Shown one piece after another: positions 6,770 to 12,620 of a DNA stretch of 12,620 nucleotides. Positions within the stretch are counted from its first letter, which is position 1. Each line of letters starts with the position of its first letter. The notes beneath the pieces were generated by a model that was not told the DNA's origin, did no database searches, and saw only the letters and a list, made by a program, of their open reading frames with translations. The position numbers and the translations under genes were made by a program. Source of the DNA: Bacteroidales bacterium (GTDB lineage: Bacteria; Bacteroidota; Bacteroidia; Bacteroidales; UBA932); the NCBI GenBank assembly GCA_023230265.1, contig JALNXR010000036.1, positions 1 to 12,620 on the forward strand, given 5' to 3'.

Positions 6770-7282
6770 CCGTGCATTATTTCTTATATCCAATTTTATT
6801 GCGGACATCATCCTGTTTGTTCGATTCAAACCCTGTATCCTATCTAAAAGGTATTTGAATACACGATTTATCTTGTCATCCAACTCTCCAAGTTTTTTAC
6901 TAATATCCTTATTATCTAACAAGTGTGCTCTGTATCTTGCGAATGCCCTCATAATCTCAATATTCATCTCTATTGCCTTGTTTGATCTCAATACAGATGA
7001 AAGCATTGCTACACCCTGTTCTGTGAATACCATAGGATTAACGCTGGAATGTTTTAACGATGATAACCGGTCACAATTTGTGACCAGTTGAACAGTTTCT
7101 TCCTTTGTCAGCTCAAACATAAAATCCGGCGGAAACCTATTGATATTCCTCTTAACTTGTTGCTTTAAAACTTTGGTCTCTGTTTCGTACAAGGTCGCTA
7201 AATCAATATCTATCATAACCTTGTATCCTCTGAATTCAAAAATTAATGATTCATAACTCCCTCTAATCATCCCTTCTTCCAT
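6743..7282 (-). CDS. ORF6N domain DNA-binding protein with an apparently frameshifted C-terminus
   Basis: The protein has 179 residues. Residues 10-120 are a clear ORF6N domain (PF10543), a KilA-N-associated DNA-binding module from phages and mobile elements: YKVMIDIDLATLYE (20-33), VKRNINRFPPDFMFELT (43-59), FTEQGVAMLSSVL (86-98) and IEIMRAFARYR (108-118). A linker helix follows. After LLD at residue 147 the family's usual ending is not in this frame. A neighbouring frame gives DTGFESNKQDDVRNKIGYKK and a stop at 6777, which looks like the normal IGYK-type tail. The present frame instead reads into the attC-like site and ends there with ARVITRGKSH. A five-base tandem insertion (GATAG/GATAC near 6835) would account for the shift. 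The function is probably DNA binding; the target is unknown. Confidence 0.88.
   Translation of the reverse strand: MEEGMIRGSYESLIFEFRGYKVMIDIDLATLYETETKVLKQQVKRNINRFPPDFMFELTKEETVQLVTNCDRLSSLKHSSVNPMVFTEQGVAMLSSVLRSNKAIEMNIEIMRAFARYRAHLLDNKDISKKLGELDDKINRVFKYLLDRIQGLNRTNRMMSAIKLDIRNNARVITRGKSH
7065..7089. repeat. 25-base palindrome inside the ORF6N gene
   Basis: GGTCACAA and TTGTGACC (7069-7076 and 7078-7085) are exact reverse complements around one central base. The symmetry extends outward to 25 bases with a single mismatched pair. It encodes the QLVTNCDRL part of the protein and could serve as an intragenic operator. Confidence 0.85.
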
Positions 7283-7319
7283 AATTTTTGCGTTTTTTAG
7301 TTTTTAATTTATGCCTAGG

Positions 7320-7449
7320 CCATAACGGTCGAGTGTATGTTCCGTAAGGTATTGCTGGGCAGTTTCCTGTCCAACGACTCGAAAGTTTGAGCGGGCTACA
7401 AGGTTTGAATACCCACTGAAACCCTTATGGCGTATACACTTTGTTAGCG
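7320..7449 (-). repeat. attC-like site, long type, closing the McrBC-like cassette
   Basis: The arms GTGTATGTTCCGTAAGG (7333-7349) and CCTTATGGCGTATACAC (7423-7439) pair with a few mismatches. On the minus strand the boxes are GCTAAC and GTTATG, with spacers of 3 and 6 bases. About 140 bases between this site and the McrC-like stop codon hold no supported gene; a 31-codon frame there is too weak to call. Confidence 0.78.
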
Positions 7450-7587
7450 TTTCGTCGTTTATTTTTTTCGTAATTTTTCTTTTATTTTTGCTACATTGTT
7501 TTTTGTCGATGCGTTTGGGTAGACAAGCTCTTGTAAACACTATTTCTTAATTCTCTTACTGTAATTTTATAGTGTAGTACCTTCATG

Positions 7588-8553
7588 TCATCTGATTTTA
7601 TTCTCCATTAGCTCTGTCAGGTTTGTTGTAAATGGAAATGCAGAAGCTCTTCCGGTTGAGTAGTTTTTTAAATTTCTGAAATTCCAGCTCACATTTTTGA
7701 ATTCTTTATCTGTCACTGGTTCAATTTTGATAACTAAATAGTGGTCCTGCGATGGAGATGGGTAGCCCTTTCTGATTAAGTCCTCTTTTGAAAAAACCTT
7801 TGGTCCTCTGCTCACAATTTTCCATAAATCACCTGATTCCTTGGCCCCCTTAGTATGAAGTAACAAGTATTTTGAACTGACTGTTTCTTTATCCAAAACG
7901 AGTGAACCAGCACCTGATCTCGAATCGATCCCAGCACCCATTCTGAAATTATAAAGTCCGTTCCTGGTAATCCAGTTGTGTTGTTCAGGAGAATTGTAAT
8001 ATCCCACTAAAACGAAAGTGTCGTCCGGAATTAAATCCCGGTTTTTGTTATATGGTTCAGGTAATGGATCGTTAATTATATGTTCATATTCCGGAGGATT
8101 TTTATACACATCATAAGTTCTGTAAGCAATTTTCTCTCTCTGTGAAGTTCGATTTATAAAGTGTTCAATAATCTCAAGAATGAATGCTTTTAGTTCTCCG
8201 ATACCGCTGTCAGATTTTGTTGGTTTTACCGGAAATGCACCAAGGCCGGGTATTATCTCGTGAAAACCTTTTTGTTTGATTGCTTTGTCTCCGGGATACA
8301 ACACATAAGCACCTCCCGTCCTTCTTATTGCATCCTTATAAGCATGCATTTTAAGCAGATCTGCATTTTTATATATCCCTTTGCGATTGTCGGCCTTCTC
8401 TTCATCCAGGTCTACCTTTGTGTTTTGTTCAAGAATATCAGTCAGGCTGTCGACTTTATATTTGGCATCAAAATGAACATGGACAATCAGCTCCTGTTTT
8501 TCGGCTTCTGGTTCCGAAATTCCAAATGGCCAGAATGATAGTGTATAGTCCAA
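7588..8553 (-). CDS. PD-(D/E)XK nuclease half of a McrC-like protein (PDDEXK_7/DUF524), split off by a frameshift
   Basis: This 321-codon frame opens at a TTG and has no proper start of its own. It begins exactly where the family has its RPDYTLSFWP nuclease strand: here only DYTLSFWP remains. It continues with the catalytic VHFDAKYKV (D29, K31) and LLKMHAYKDAIRRTGGAYVL, a helix conserved in this nuclease family. These mark PF04411, the DNA-cutting domain of McrC-like subunits. The last 140 residues (from FVLVGYYN through HYLVIKIEP) may be a PUA/EVE-like module; that is a guess. Together with the frame at 8487-9875 it would make one protein of about 780 residues. As sequenced, the nuclease cannot be fused to its partner domain without a frameshift, so the system may be inactive. 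Confidence 0.75.
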   Translation of the reverse strand: MDYTLSFWPFGISEPEAEKQELIVHVHFDAKYKVDSLTDILEQNTKVDLDEEKADNRKGIYKNADLLKMHAYKDAIRRTGGAYVLYPGDKAIKQKGFHEIIPGLGAFPVKPTKSDSGIGELKAFILEIIEHFINRTSQREKIAYRTYDVYKNPPEYEHIINDPLPEPYNKNRDLIPDDTFVLVGYYNSPEQHNWITRNGLYNFRMGAGIDSRSGAGSLVLDKETVSSKYLLLHTKGAKESGDLWKIVSRGPKVFSKEDLIRKGYPSPSQDHYLVIKIEPVTDKEFKNVSWNFRNLKNYSTGRASAFPFTTNLTELMENKIR

Positions 8554-9875
8554 CTACCTGAATCGGGATAGAATTTCTTACCGCTGAATGAACGGTTGTA
8601 GTTAAAGCGAATATTCAGTTTTCTATTTCCTGAATCGTAAACGCCTCTAAGTGCAGTGAATTTACCTTGTTTTATCTGGAGGTTTAATCCATCTGGAGTC
8701 TCTTTTATTAATTCTGAAATATCCTTAGGTTCTATTTCAAAAATGGCCTGAAACAAATCAAGGAGTGTGAAGAAAAGCCAGTATTCATACAATGTGGCAA
8801 TGTCCTTTTTACCACCACTGTAAATATTATCACCTCCAGTCCAGATTAATTTAGCGGCAAGGTCAAACATCAGCCAAACACGCAGCACTTCCCGATATCC
8901 CTCTTTTCTTTGCAATACTGGACTATTTAGTATTAAGGTTGTGGGTCTTGAAATTTTACGAAAAATAGAATGATGTAGCTGATTTTCCAGTTCACGGATC
9001 AGAATCTGAGATTCGGCCTCCAATTTTTTATTTCCGAAATCTTTTGCTCTTCGGTTTATATCGGTACAAAATTTCAGAAAACTTTCCAGTGCATGTTTTA
9101 CAAAACGGTTCTCAGGTGTATCAACCGAGTCTGTTTTCCGGACAGTTGAGATTCTTTCTGGAAGAGTTTCGATGTTATAGTTTTGCAGATAATGTGACTC
9201 TGGTAGTTTTGTCCGTTTTCCACCATTTAAAATTTCTCTGATATTGGCGTTGGAAAAACGTCTTGCATTCCGAATGTCTTTCTCTTCTATTATTTCTGTC
9301 CATCTGGTTACCGGCGATGTGACAATCCGGTGTACTGCCTGAGCAAACTCATCAGTTCCTATAACCGATTTGATGAAAGCAAATTTTTGATACAGAGTCT
9401 GACTATCTTTGGTATAATCAATTTCAAGATGCTGCGAAACAGGAGAATTGGCCTGTAATAACAATTCAGTACATTTTTCTGTAATCAGTCCCAGCATATC
9501 ACGGTAATCGTCCCGATAACCTGATTTTACTGACTGTACTTCAAGCTCTAATTTAGTGCATTCTTCTAAAGTCTCTTTCTTTAATACAGGAATTGAGAGT
9601 GTGCCCACAAAGATATTTGGGGAAATTGTCCCTATATTGGGAGTGCGTTTGTGTTGCTGAATGATGTTTTCACCTATGTCACCTAGTAAAAAACCAGAAT
9701 CACTAATCTGATAATCGTAAATACAACCTTCTACCAGCTGAAAAGGTGCTTCATTGTGTTCAATGGCACTTCCCTCTGCATCAAATAATGAATCCGGTCT
9801 GCGGGAATCTATCCAGATCCGCAAACCTTCCTTAACGGAATCAAGGCTTATTTCTATACTTGATAATGGTTTCAT
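8487..9875 (-). CDS. McrC-like partner, DUF2357 domain and start of the nuclease domain (N-terminal part of a split gene)
   Basis: The product has 462 residues. Residues 1 to about 300 match my knowledge of DUF2357 (PF09823): a beta-rich start, then the segment after EEKDIRNARRFSNANIREIL with the marker DTPENRFVKHALE. These proteins bridge an McrB-type ATPase to the nuclease. From LYEYWLFFTLLDLF onward the PDDEXK_7 nuclease domain begins; its early acidic residue is likely the E of YEYW. At SFSGKKFYPDSGSW (W442) the protein family ends. The last 20 residues are out of frame, while the correct continuation is found one frame over at 7588-8553. The start ATG 9875 lies 6 bases after the ATPase stop and has AAAGG in front of it, so the pair is translationally coupled. 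Confidence 0.8.
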   Translation of the reverse strand: MKPLSSIEISLDSVKEGLRIWIDSRRPDSLFDAEGSAIEHNEAPFQLVEGCIYDYQISDSGFLLGDIGENIIQQHKRTPNIGTISPNIFVGTLSIPVLKKETLEECTKLELEVQSVKSGYRDDYRDMLGLITEKCTELLLQANSPVSQHLEIDYTKDSQTLYQKFAFIKSVIGTDEFAQAVHRIVTSPVTRWTEIIEEKDIRNARRFSNANIREILNGGKRTKLPESHYLQNYNIETLPERISTVRKTDSVDTPENRFVKHALESFLKFCTDINRRAKDFGNKKLEAESQILIRELENQLHHSIFRKISRPTTLILNSPVLQRKEGYREVLRVWLMFDLAAKLIWTGGDNIYSGGKKDIATLYEYWLFFTLLDLFQAIFEIEPKDISELIKETPDGLNLQIKQGKFTALRGVYDSGNRKLNIRFNYNRSFSGKKFYPDSGSWTIHYHSGHLEFRNQKPKNRS

Positions 9876-9881
9876 CCTTTA

Positions 9882-11522
9882 TTAGGCCTCTGCAAAGCTT
9901 GCAAATCCGTTATCGATTGCACCTTTATACATTCGGACAATTTTCTCAAGTGAAATGGGATAAAGTACGTTGGCTCCGTTAAAATCAAATCCAGTATTTT
10001 CAAAAACATCCTTAACAATCTTTAAATCCTCTTTAACACAGGATGAACCAAGGATTTCCAAAACGGGGCAGAGTTTTCTGCGTGATCCGTGTAGCTTGGG
10101 TAACAGCTTCTGCATAATGGCAATGTCAATTTTCTGATTGGTTGTGAGGTTATTATCCAACACAGTTAGCTGATTTATTAAACGCAAAATTTCCGTTGCA
10201 CTACGGTACCCGAATTCAGCTCCGGACTTTTTAAGTTCTCCAAAGAATTGAATCAAAGTAGCATTGATTTTTTCAATCTCTTCTATTGCAAACGATTTAT
10301 TTGCTGACATCTCTAGAAAGCTTTTTGCCATTGCCGCACCTTTACCACTTAAGGCATCCATATTAATTTCCTTTACGTTACTTAGGAAATGTTTCATTTC
10401 ATCCTGTGTAACGCGGAATTCGATGGTATTGGCTCTATCCAGCACCTTGGGGCTGAACATGTTGGTAGTCTCGTCAATATTAACAGTGCCAATTATGAAA
10501 AGGTTAGAGGGGACGTTGAGTTTTGCAGGCACTCCGTTTTCAATTGCTCCTGAATGCAGCGGAATTTCTTCGTTTGATTCCATAGCGCTTAAGAAATCGG
10601 CAAAATAGCGTTCCACATGGCTAAGATTCATTTCATCCAGAATCAGGAAGTAGGGAAATTCGGGATGTTTATTTGCTTTTATAATTAAATCCAGTACACC
10701 GCTGTCTGGCTTTACATATTCTTCCGGCTTAAGGGCGTTGGGATATCCTAGAAGTGGCTCACGGTTGGTCCAGTCGGCACCTACTGGAATAATGCAGTAT
10801 TGGCTTTCATCCTGACAGATCCACTTAACAAAAGCCTGTGCCAGTTTGGTTTTGCCGGAACCGGAAAGACCGGTTAGGATTAAAAAGGGTTTGGTGAGAA
10901 GGGAGGCGGTAAAACGAGTGATGAGAGTGTCAGAATATGATAGCCCGGCATTTTTGATTGCTTGCTTTAATTTATCTTTATAAAATAATACCATGTCTGT
11001 CTTTTCAATTCTTGGTAAATCTGCAATACTAATATTTGGCAAGTCTTTATTTGATAGCCTTTTATATGTGCTGTTAATTAAAGTGAATAGCTTTGGAGAA
11101 CATGGTGTTAAGTAAGCACCTTGCCTTAATTCTAAATTTTTAGTGTAAAAAACTTCTGATTCAGATCTTATTTCATCTAATAATGGTTTGTTTTTATCAT
11201 TGAGTATCATACCCCGAGAAATTTCAGGGTTTAATTTTTCAAAATTTTCTAAATGTATTATATAGCTTGGGCGATCCCATTCAGTTCCCAGTACACCAGT
11301 TGTTTCAATTGCTTTTGTCTGAGTTACTGAAATACCAACAATTTTTGAATTGTCTATTAAATGAATTATCACATCTCCGATTTCTACCTCTCTCATATTT
11401 TTGTAGATGTCTCCCCCCCTTTTGTCTTTCCGAGGAGACCACAATGCTTTTCCAAACGCACGGTCACCTTTTAATCTATCTTTTCTTCCATTTACAAGTG
11501 TTTTTTCAATCCAGTATTTCAT
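9882..11522 (-). CDS. McrB-like AAA+ ATPase/GTPase with an EVE/PUA-like N-terminal domain
   Basis: This 546-residue motor subunit belongs to a modification-dependent (type IV) restriction system. Residues 1 to about 165 (MKYWIEKTLVNGRK, W28, EVEIGDVIIHLIDNSKIVGIS at 45-65, then W82) look like an EVE/PUA-fold domain, known as a reader of modified bases in DNA. The motor follows: Walker A GLSGSGKT (218-225), Walker B LILDEMNLSHVE (293-304), the McrB-type loop GTVNIDETT (345-353), an LDR finger motif (361-363) and a sensor-2 arginine in EFGYRSATEI (436-445). McrB motors prefer GTP; whether this one does is unknown. It is the first gene of a cassette bounded by attC-like sites at 11613-11668 and 7320-7449. 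It appears intact, unlike its partner. Confidence 0.9.
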   Translation of the reverse strand: MKYWIEKTLVNGRKDRLKGDRAFGKALWSPRKDKRGGDIYKNMREVEIGDVIIHLIDNSKIVGISVTQTKAIETTGVLGTEWDRPSYIIHLENFEKLNPEISRGMILNDKNKPLLDEIRSESEVFYTKNLELRQGAYLTPCSPKLFTLINSTYKRLSNKDLPNISIADLPRIEKTDMVLFYKDKLKQAIKNAGLSYSDTLITRFTASLLTKPFLILTGLSGSGKTKLAQAFVKWICQDESQYCIIPVGADWTNREPLLGYPNALKPEEYVKPDSGVLDLIIKANKHPEFPYFLILDEMNLSHVERYFADFLSAMESNEEIPLHSGAIENGVPAKLNVPSNLFIIGTVNIDETTNMFSPKVLDRANTIEFRVTQDEMKHFLSNVKEINMDALSGKGAAMAKSFLEMSANKSFAIEEIEKINATLIQFFGELKKSGAEFGYRSATEILRLINQLTVLDNNLTTNQKIDIAIMQKLLPKLHGSRRKLCPVLEILGSSCVKEDLKIVKDVFENTGFDFNGANVLYPISLEKIVRMYKGAIDNGFASFAEA

Positions 11523-11612
11523 AATTTAGTTGTTTAATTTCATGGTAATTAAGGTGAATAGGGGAGAGGAAATAATAATTGTGTCTATCTACTATGTCAT
11601 TCATAATCTTGA

Positions 11613-11668
11613 CTCTAACAGTCACGCGGTAAATTCCCGTTTTAATGGGATTTAACGCGTGTTAGCAG
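11613..11668 (-). repeat. attC-like site, short type
   Basis: The arms ACGCGGTAAATTCCC (11624-11638) and GGGATTTAACGCGT (11647-11660) pair around an eight-base loop. The outer boxes CTAAC (11615-11619) and GTTAG (11661-11665) are exact complements. The unequal spacers (5 bases and 1) give the asymmetry expected for a recombinase to choose one strand. It lies between the KilA-N gene and the McrBC-like cassette. Confidence 0.8.
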
Positions 11669-11678
11669 ATCGTTGTTT

Positions 11679-12497
11679 TTATTTCAGCCTTTTTATTGTT
11701 TTACTTTCTAGTAGTGATTTCATTTGACTAATAGCAACTTTATTGAGTTGAATAAGTCGTTCTCTTTGAGATAAACCTTGACGGATAAGAAGAGCGTTTA
11801 TACTTTCCAAATTGCTTATTACTACCAGCTGTTCTAATGTTGCATGATCTCTTATGTTCCCGTTTTTATCAGTATTGTTGTCCCTCCATTCTTTTGCAGT
11901 AATTCCAAAGAGTGCAACATTCAGCAAGTCAGCTTCATTAGCGTACACACAATTCGCTTGTTGTTTAGTAATTTCCTGAGGTATCAGTTTTTCTTTGATT
12001 GCATCCGTATGTATAAGGTAATTTACTTTTGCCAATGTCCTTTGTAAATTCCAATCTAATTTCAGCCGACAATTTTCATCGTCCTTCAGCCGCTGAAACT
12101 CATTGACCAGATAAATCTGAAATTCAGGACTTAACCACATTGCAAAGTGAAATGCAATATCTTTGTGTGCATAAGAGCCTCCATAACGCCCTGCTCTTAC
12201 GATCAATCCAATAGCCTTAGTTCGCTCAATCCATTGTCCAACAGACATTATAAATCGATTTGTGCCGGCTTCTCGTCCAATTACGCCGAATTCGGTGTAA
12301 TTAAAAATGGGATTATTTACTTTCTCCCACACACCTAAGTACTCCAATGTATTTTTATTGGTTATCCACTTACCGATTAACCCACTGCCTTCATTGAATC
12401 CGGTTGTCATATCAGTTAAACTGATATAGTCGGTTTCATTTTGGTTAATAACAGTTATTGAAGATTCTTTGACCTGCAATATTCTTCCTTTTGCCAT
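11679..12497 (-). CDS. KilA-N domain DNA-binding protein, copy 2
   Basis: This 272-residue KilA-N protein is a close paralog of the gene at 3289-4104. YISLTDM is at 24-30, followed by GLIGKWITNKNTLEYLGVWE, FNYTEFGVI, and GRYGGSYAHKDIAFHFAMWL. The C-terminal half is nearly the same in the two copies (EADLLNVALFGITAKEWRDN, then NLESINALLIRQGLSQ), while the first 100 residues differ more. The end is complete (ESKTIKRLK). It is alone in its cassette and closed by the short attC-like site at 11613-11668. The KilA-N fold binds DNA in phage and mobile-element proteins; the specific target is unknown. Confidence 0.92.
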   Translation of the reverse strand: MAKGRILQVKESSITVINQNETDYISLTDMTTGFNEGSGLIGKWITNKNTLEYLGVWEKVNNPIFNYTEFGVIGREAGTNRFIMSVGQWIERTKAIGLIVRAGRYGGSYAHKDIAFHFAMWLSPEFQIYLVNEFQRLKDDENCRLKLDWNLQRTLAKVNYLIHTDAIKEKLIPQEITKQQANCVYANEADLLNVALFGITAKEWRDNNTDKNGNIRDHATLEQLVVISNLESINALLIRQGLSQRERLIQLNKVAISQMKSLLESKTIKRLK

Positions 12498-12535
12498 ATT
12501 TCCTGTTTTTTATTTTTATTGTAATACATTGCAAT

Positions 12536-12620
12536 GACTGTTAACGGTACGAGGGTAGGTTTTGTTGCCAGCTTATCCCCTGGCAATGTCGTGAACATCT
12601 CTTTATTAGCCAAATATAAT
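12536..12620 (-). repeat. Partial attC-like site at the right edge
   Basis: On the minus strand the GTT box lies in CGTTAACAG, preceded by a GGTACGA-type spacer as in the sites at 4145-4274 and 7320-7449, and by the arm CCTACCCTC. A small hairpin (GCCAG...CTGGC, 12567-12584) would be in the loop. The other arm should lie just beyond the window. Confidence 0.5.

Larger units (their letters stand above)
1411..12620 (-). mobile_element. Putative integron gene-cassette array (no integrase in the window)
   Basis: All genes from 1477 to the right edge point the same way. Each gene or short gene group is closed at its 3' side by an attC-like hairpin, except where a half-site remains at 5390-5406 and 1411-1434. 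Spacing between sites ranges from about 0.6 kb to 4.2 kb. Neighbouring genes are unrelated in function, which is typical of cassettes and unlike an operon. In known integrons a tyrosine recombinase, IntI, folds one attC strand and moves cassettes to attI. Neither IntI nor attI is seen here, and they may lie beyond the right edge, since cassette genes read away from attI. The alternative is an unrelated family of intergenic hairpin repeats. Confidence 0.7.

Noticed and set aside
7304..7540. Minus-strand frame of 78 codons behind the McrC-like gene
   Set aside because: It runs through the attC-like hairpin, has no recognisable domain and a composition expected of non-coding DNA.
7491..7586. 31-codon frame starting two bases after the McrC-like stop (MKVLHYKITVRELRNSV...)
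   Set aside because: Its position would suit a coupled small gene, but there is no homology or conservation evidence and the length is within chance in AT-rich DNA.
1411..12620. CRISPR array as an explanation for the repeated sequences
   Set aside because: The repeats are hundreds to thousands of bases apart, separate genes and form imperfect hairpins; there are no regular spacers and no cas genes.

Overview
The window looks like part of a low-GC Bacteroidota chromosome. The evidence is the KilA-N and ORF6N protein types, the AT-rich non-coding DNA, weak Shine-Dalgarno signals, and several small-protein families I associate with that phylum. This assignment is an inference; no rRNA or other marker is present. 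All supported genes lie on the minus strand, so the biological reading order runs from high to low coordinates.

From 1411 to the right edge the layout is that of an integron gene-cassette array. Short, same-direction and mostly unrelated genes or gene pairs are separated by six complete attC-like sites (2446-2583, 3221-3276, 4145-4274, 7320-7449, 6713-6769, 11613-11668). Three more half or partial sites lie at 1411-1434, 5390-5406 and from 12536 to the edge. Each complete site reads, on the minus strand, AAC...long imperfect hairpin...GTT, with an unequal spacer on the two sides. No integrase gene or attI is inside the window, so the integron call rests on the sites and the layout.

In reading order the cassettes carry: a KilA-N protein (11679-12497); a 4-kb cassette with a McrBC-like modification-dependent restriction system (an ATPase with an EVE/PUA-like N-terminus at 9882-11522, then a DUF2357/PD-(D/E)XK McrC-like partner at 7588-9875 that is broken by a frameshift beside its nuclease motif); an ORF6N protein whose frame runs into its own attC site (6743-7282); a TPR protein whose signal peptide is cut off by an in-frame TAA (5407-6693); an isoprenylcysteine methyltransferase-like membrane protein (4638-5327) followed by a headless gene remnant (4304-4654); a second KilA-N protein (3289-4104); a 199-residue TPR-like protein (2589-3188); and a nitroreductase (1875-2411) followed by a 5'-truncated gene (1477-1857).

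Left of the array are a decayed Bro-N/DinD-like pseudogene (1033-1334) and an ABC exporter: ATPase 304-1029, with the permease starting in a 4-base overlap and running off the left edge.

Three patterns cut across the region. Many cassettes are damaged by nonsense codons, frameshifts or truncation. The three short, near-identical attC sites all follow KilA-N/ORF6N genes, while the long sites follow the other cargo. The KilA-N and ORF6N coding regions each contain a long palindrome.
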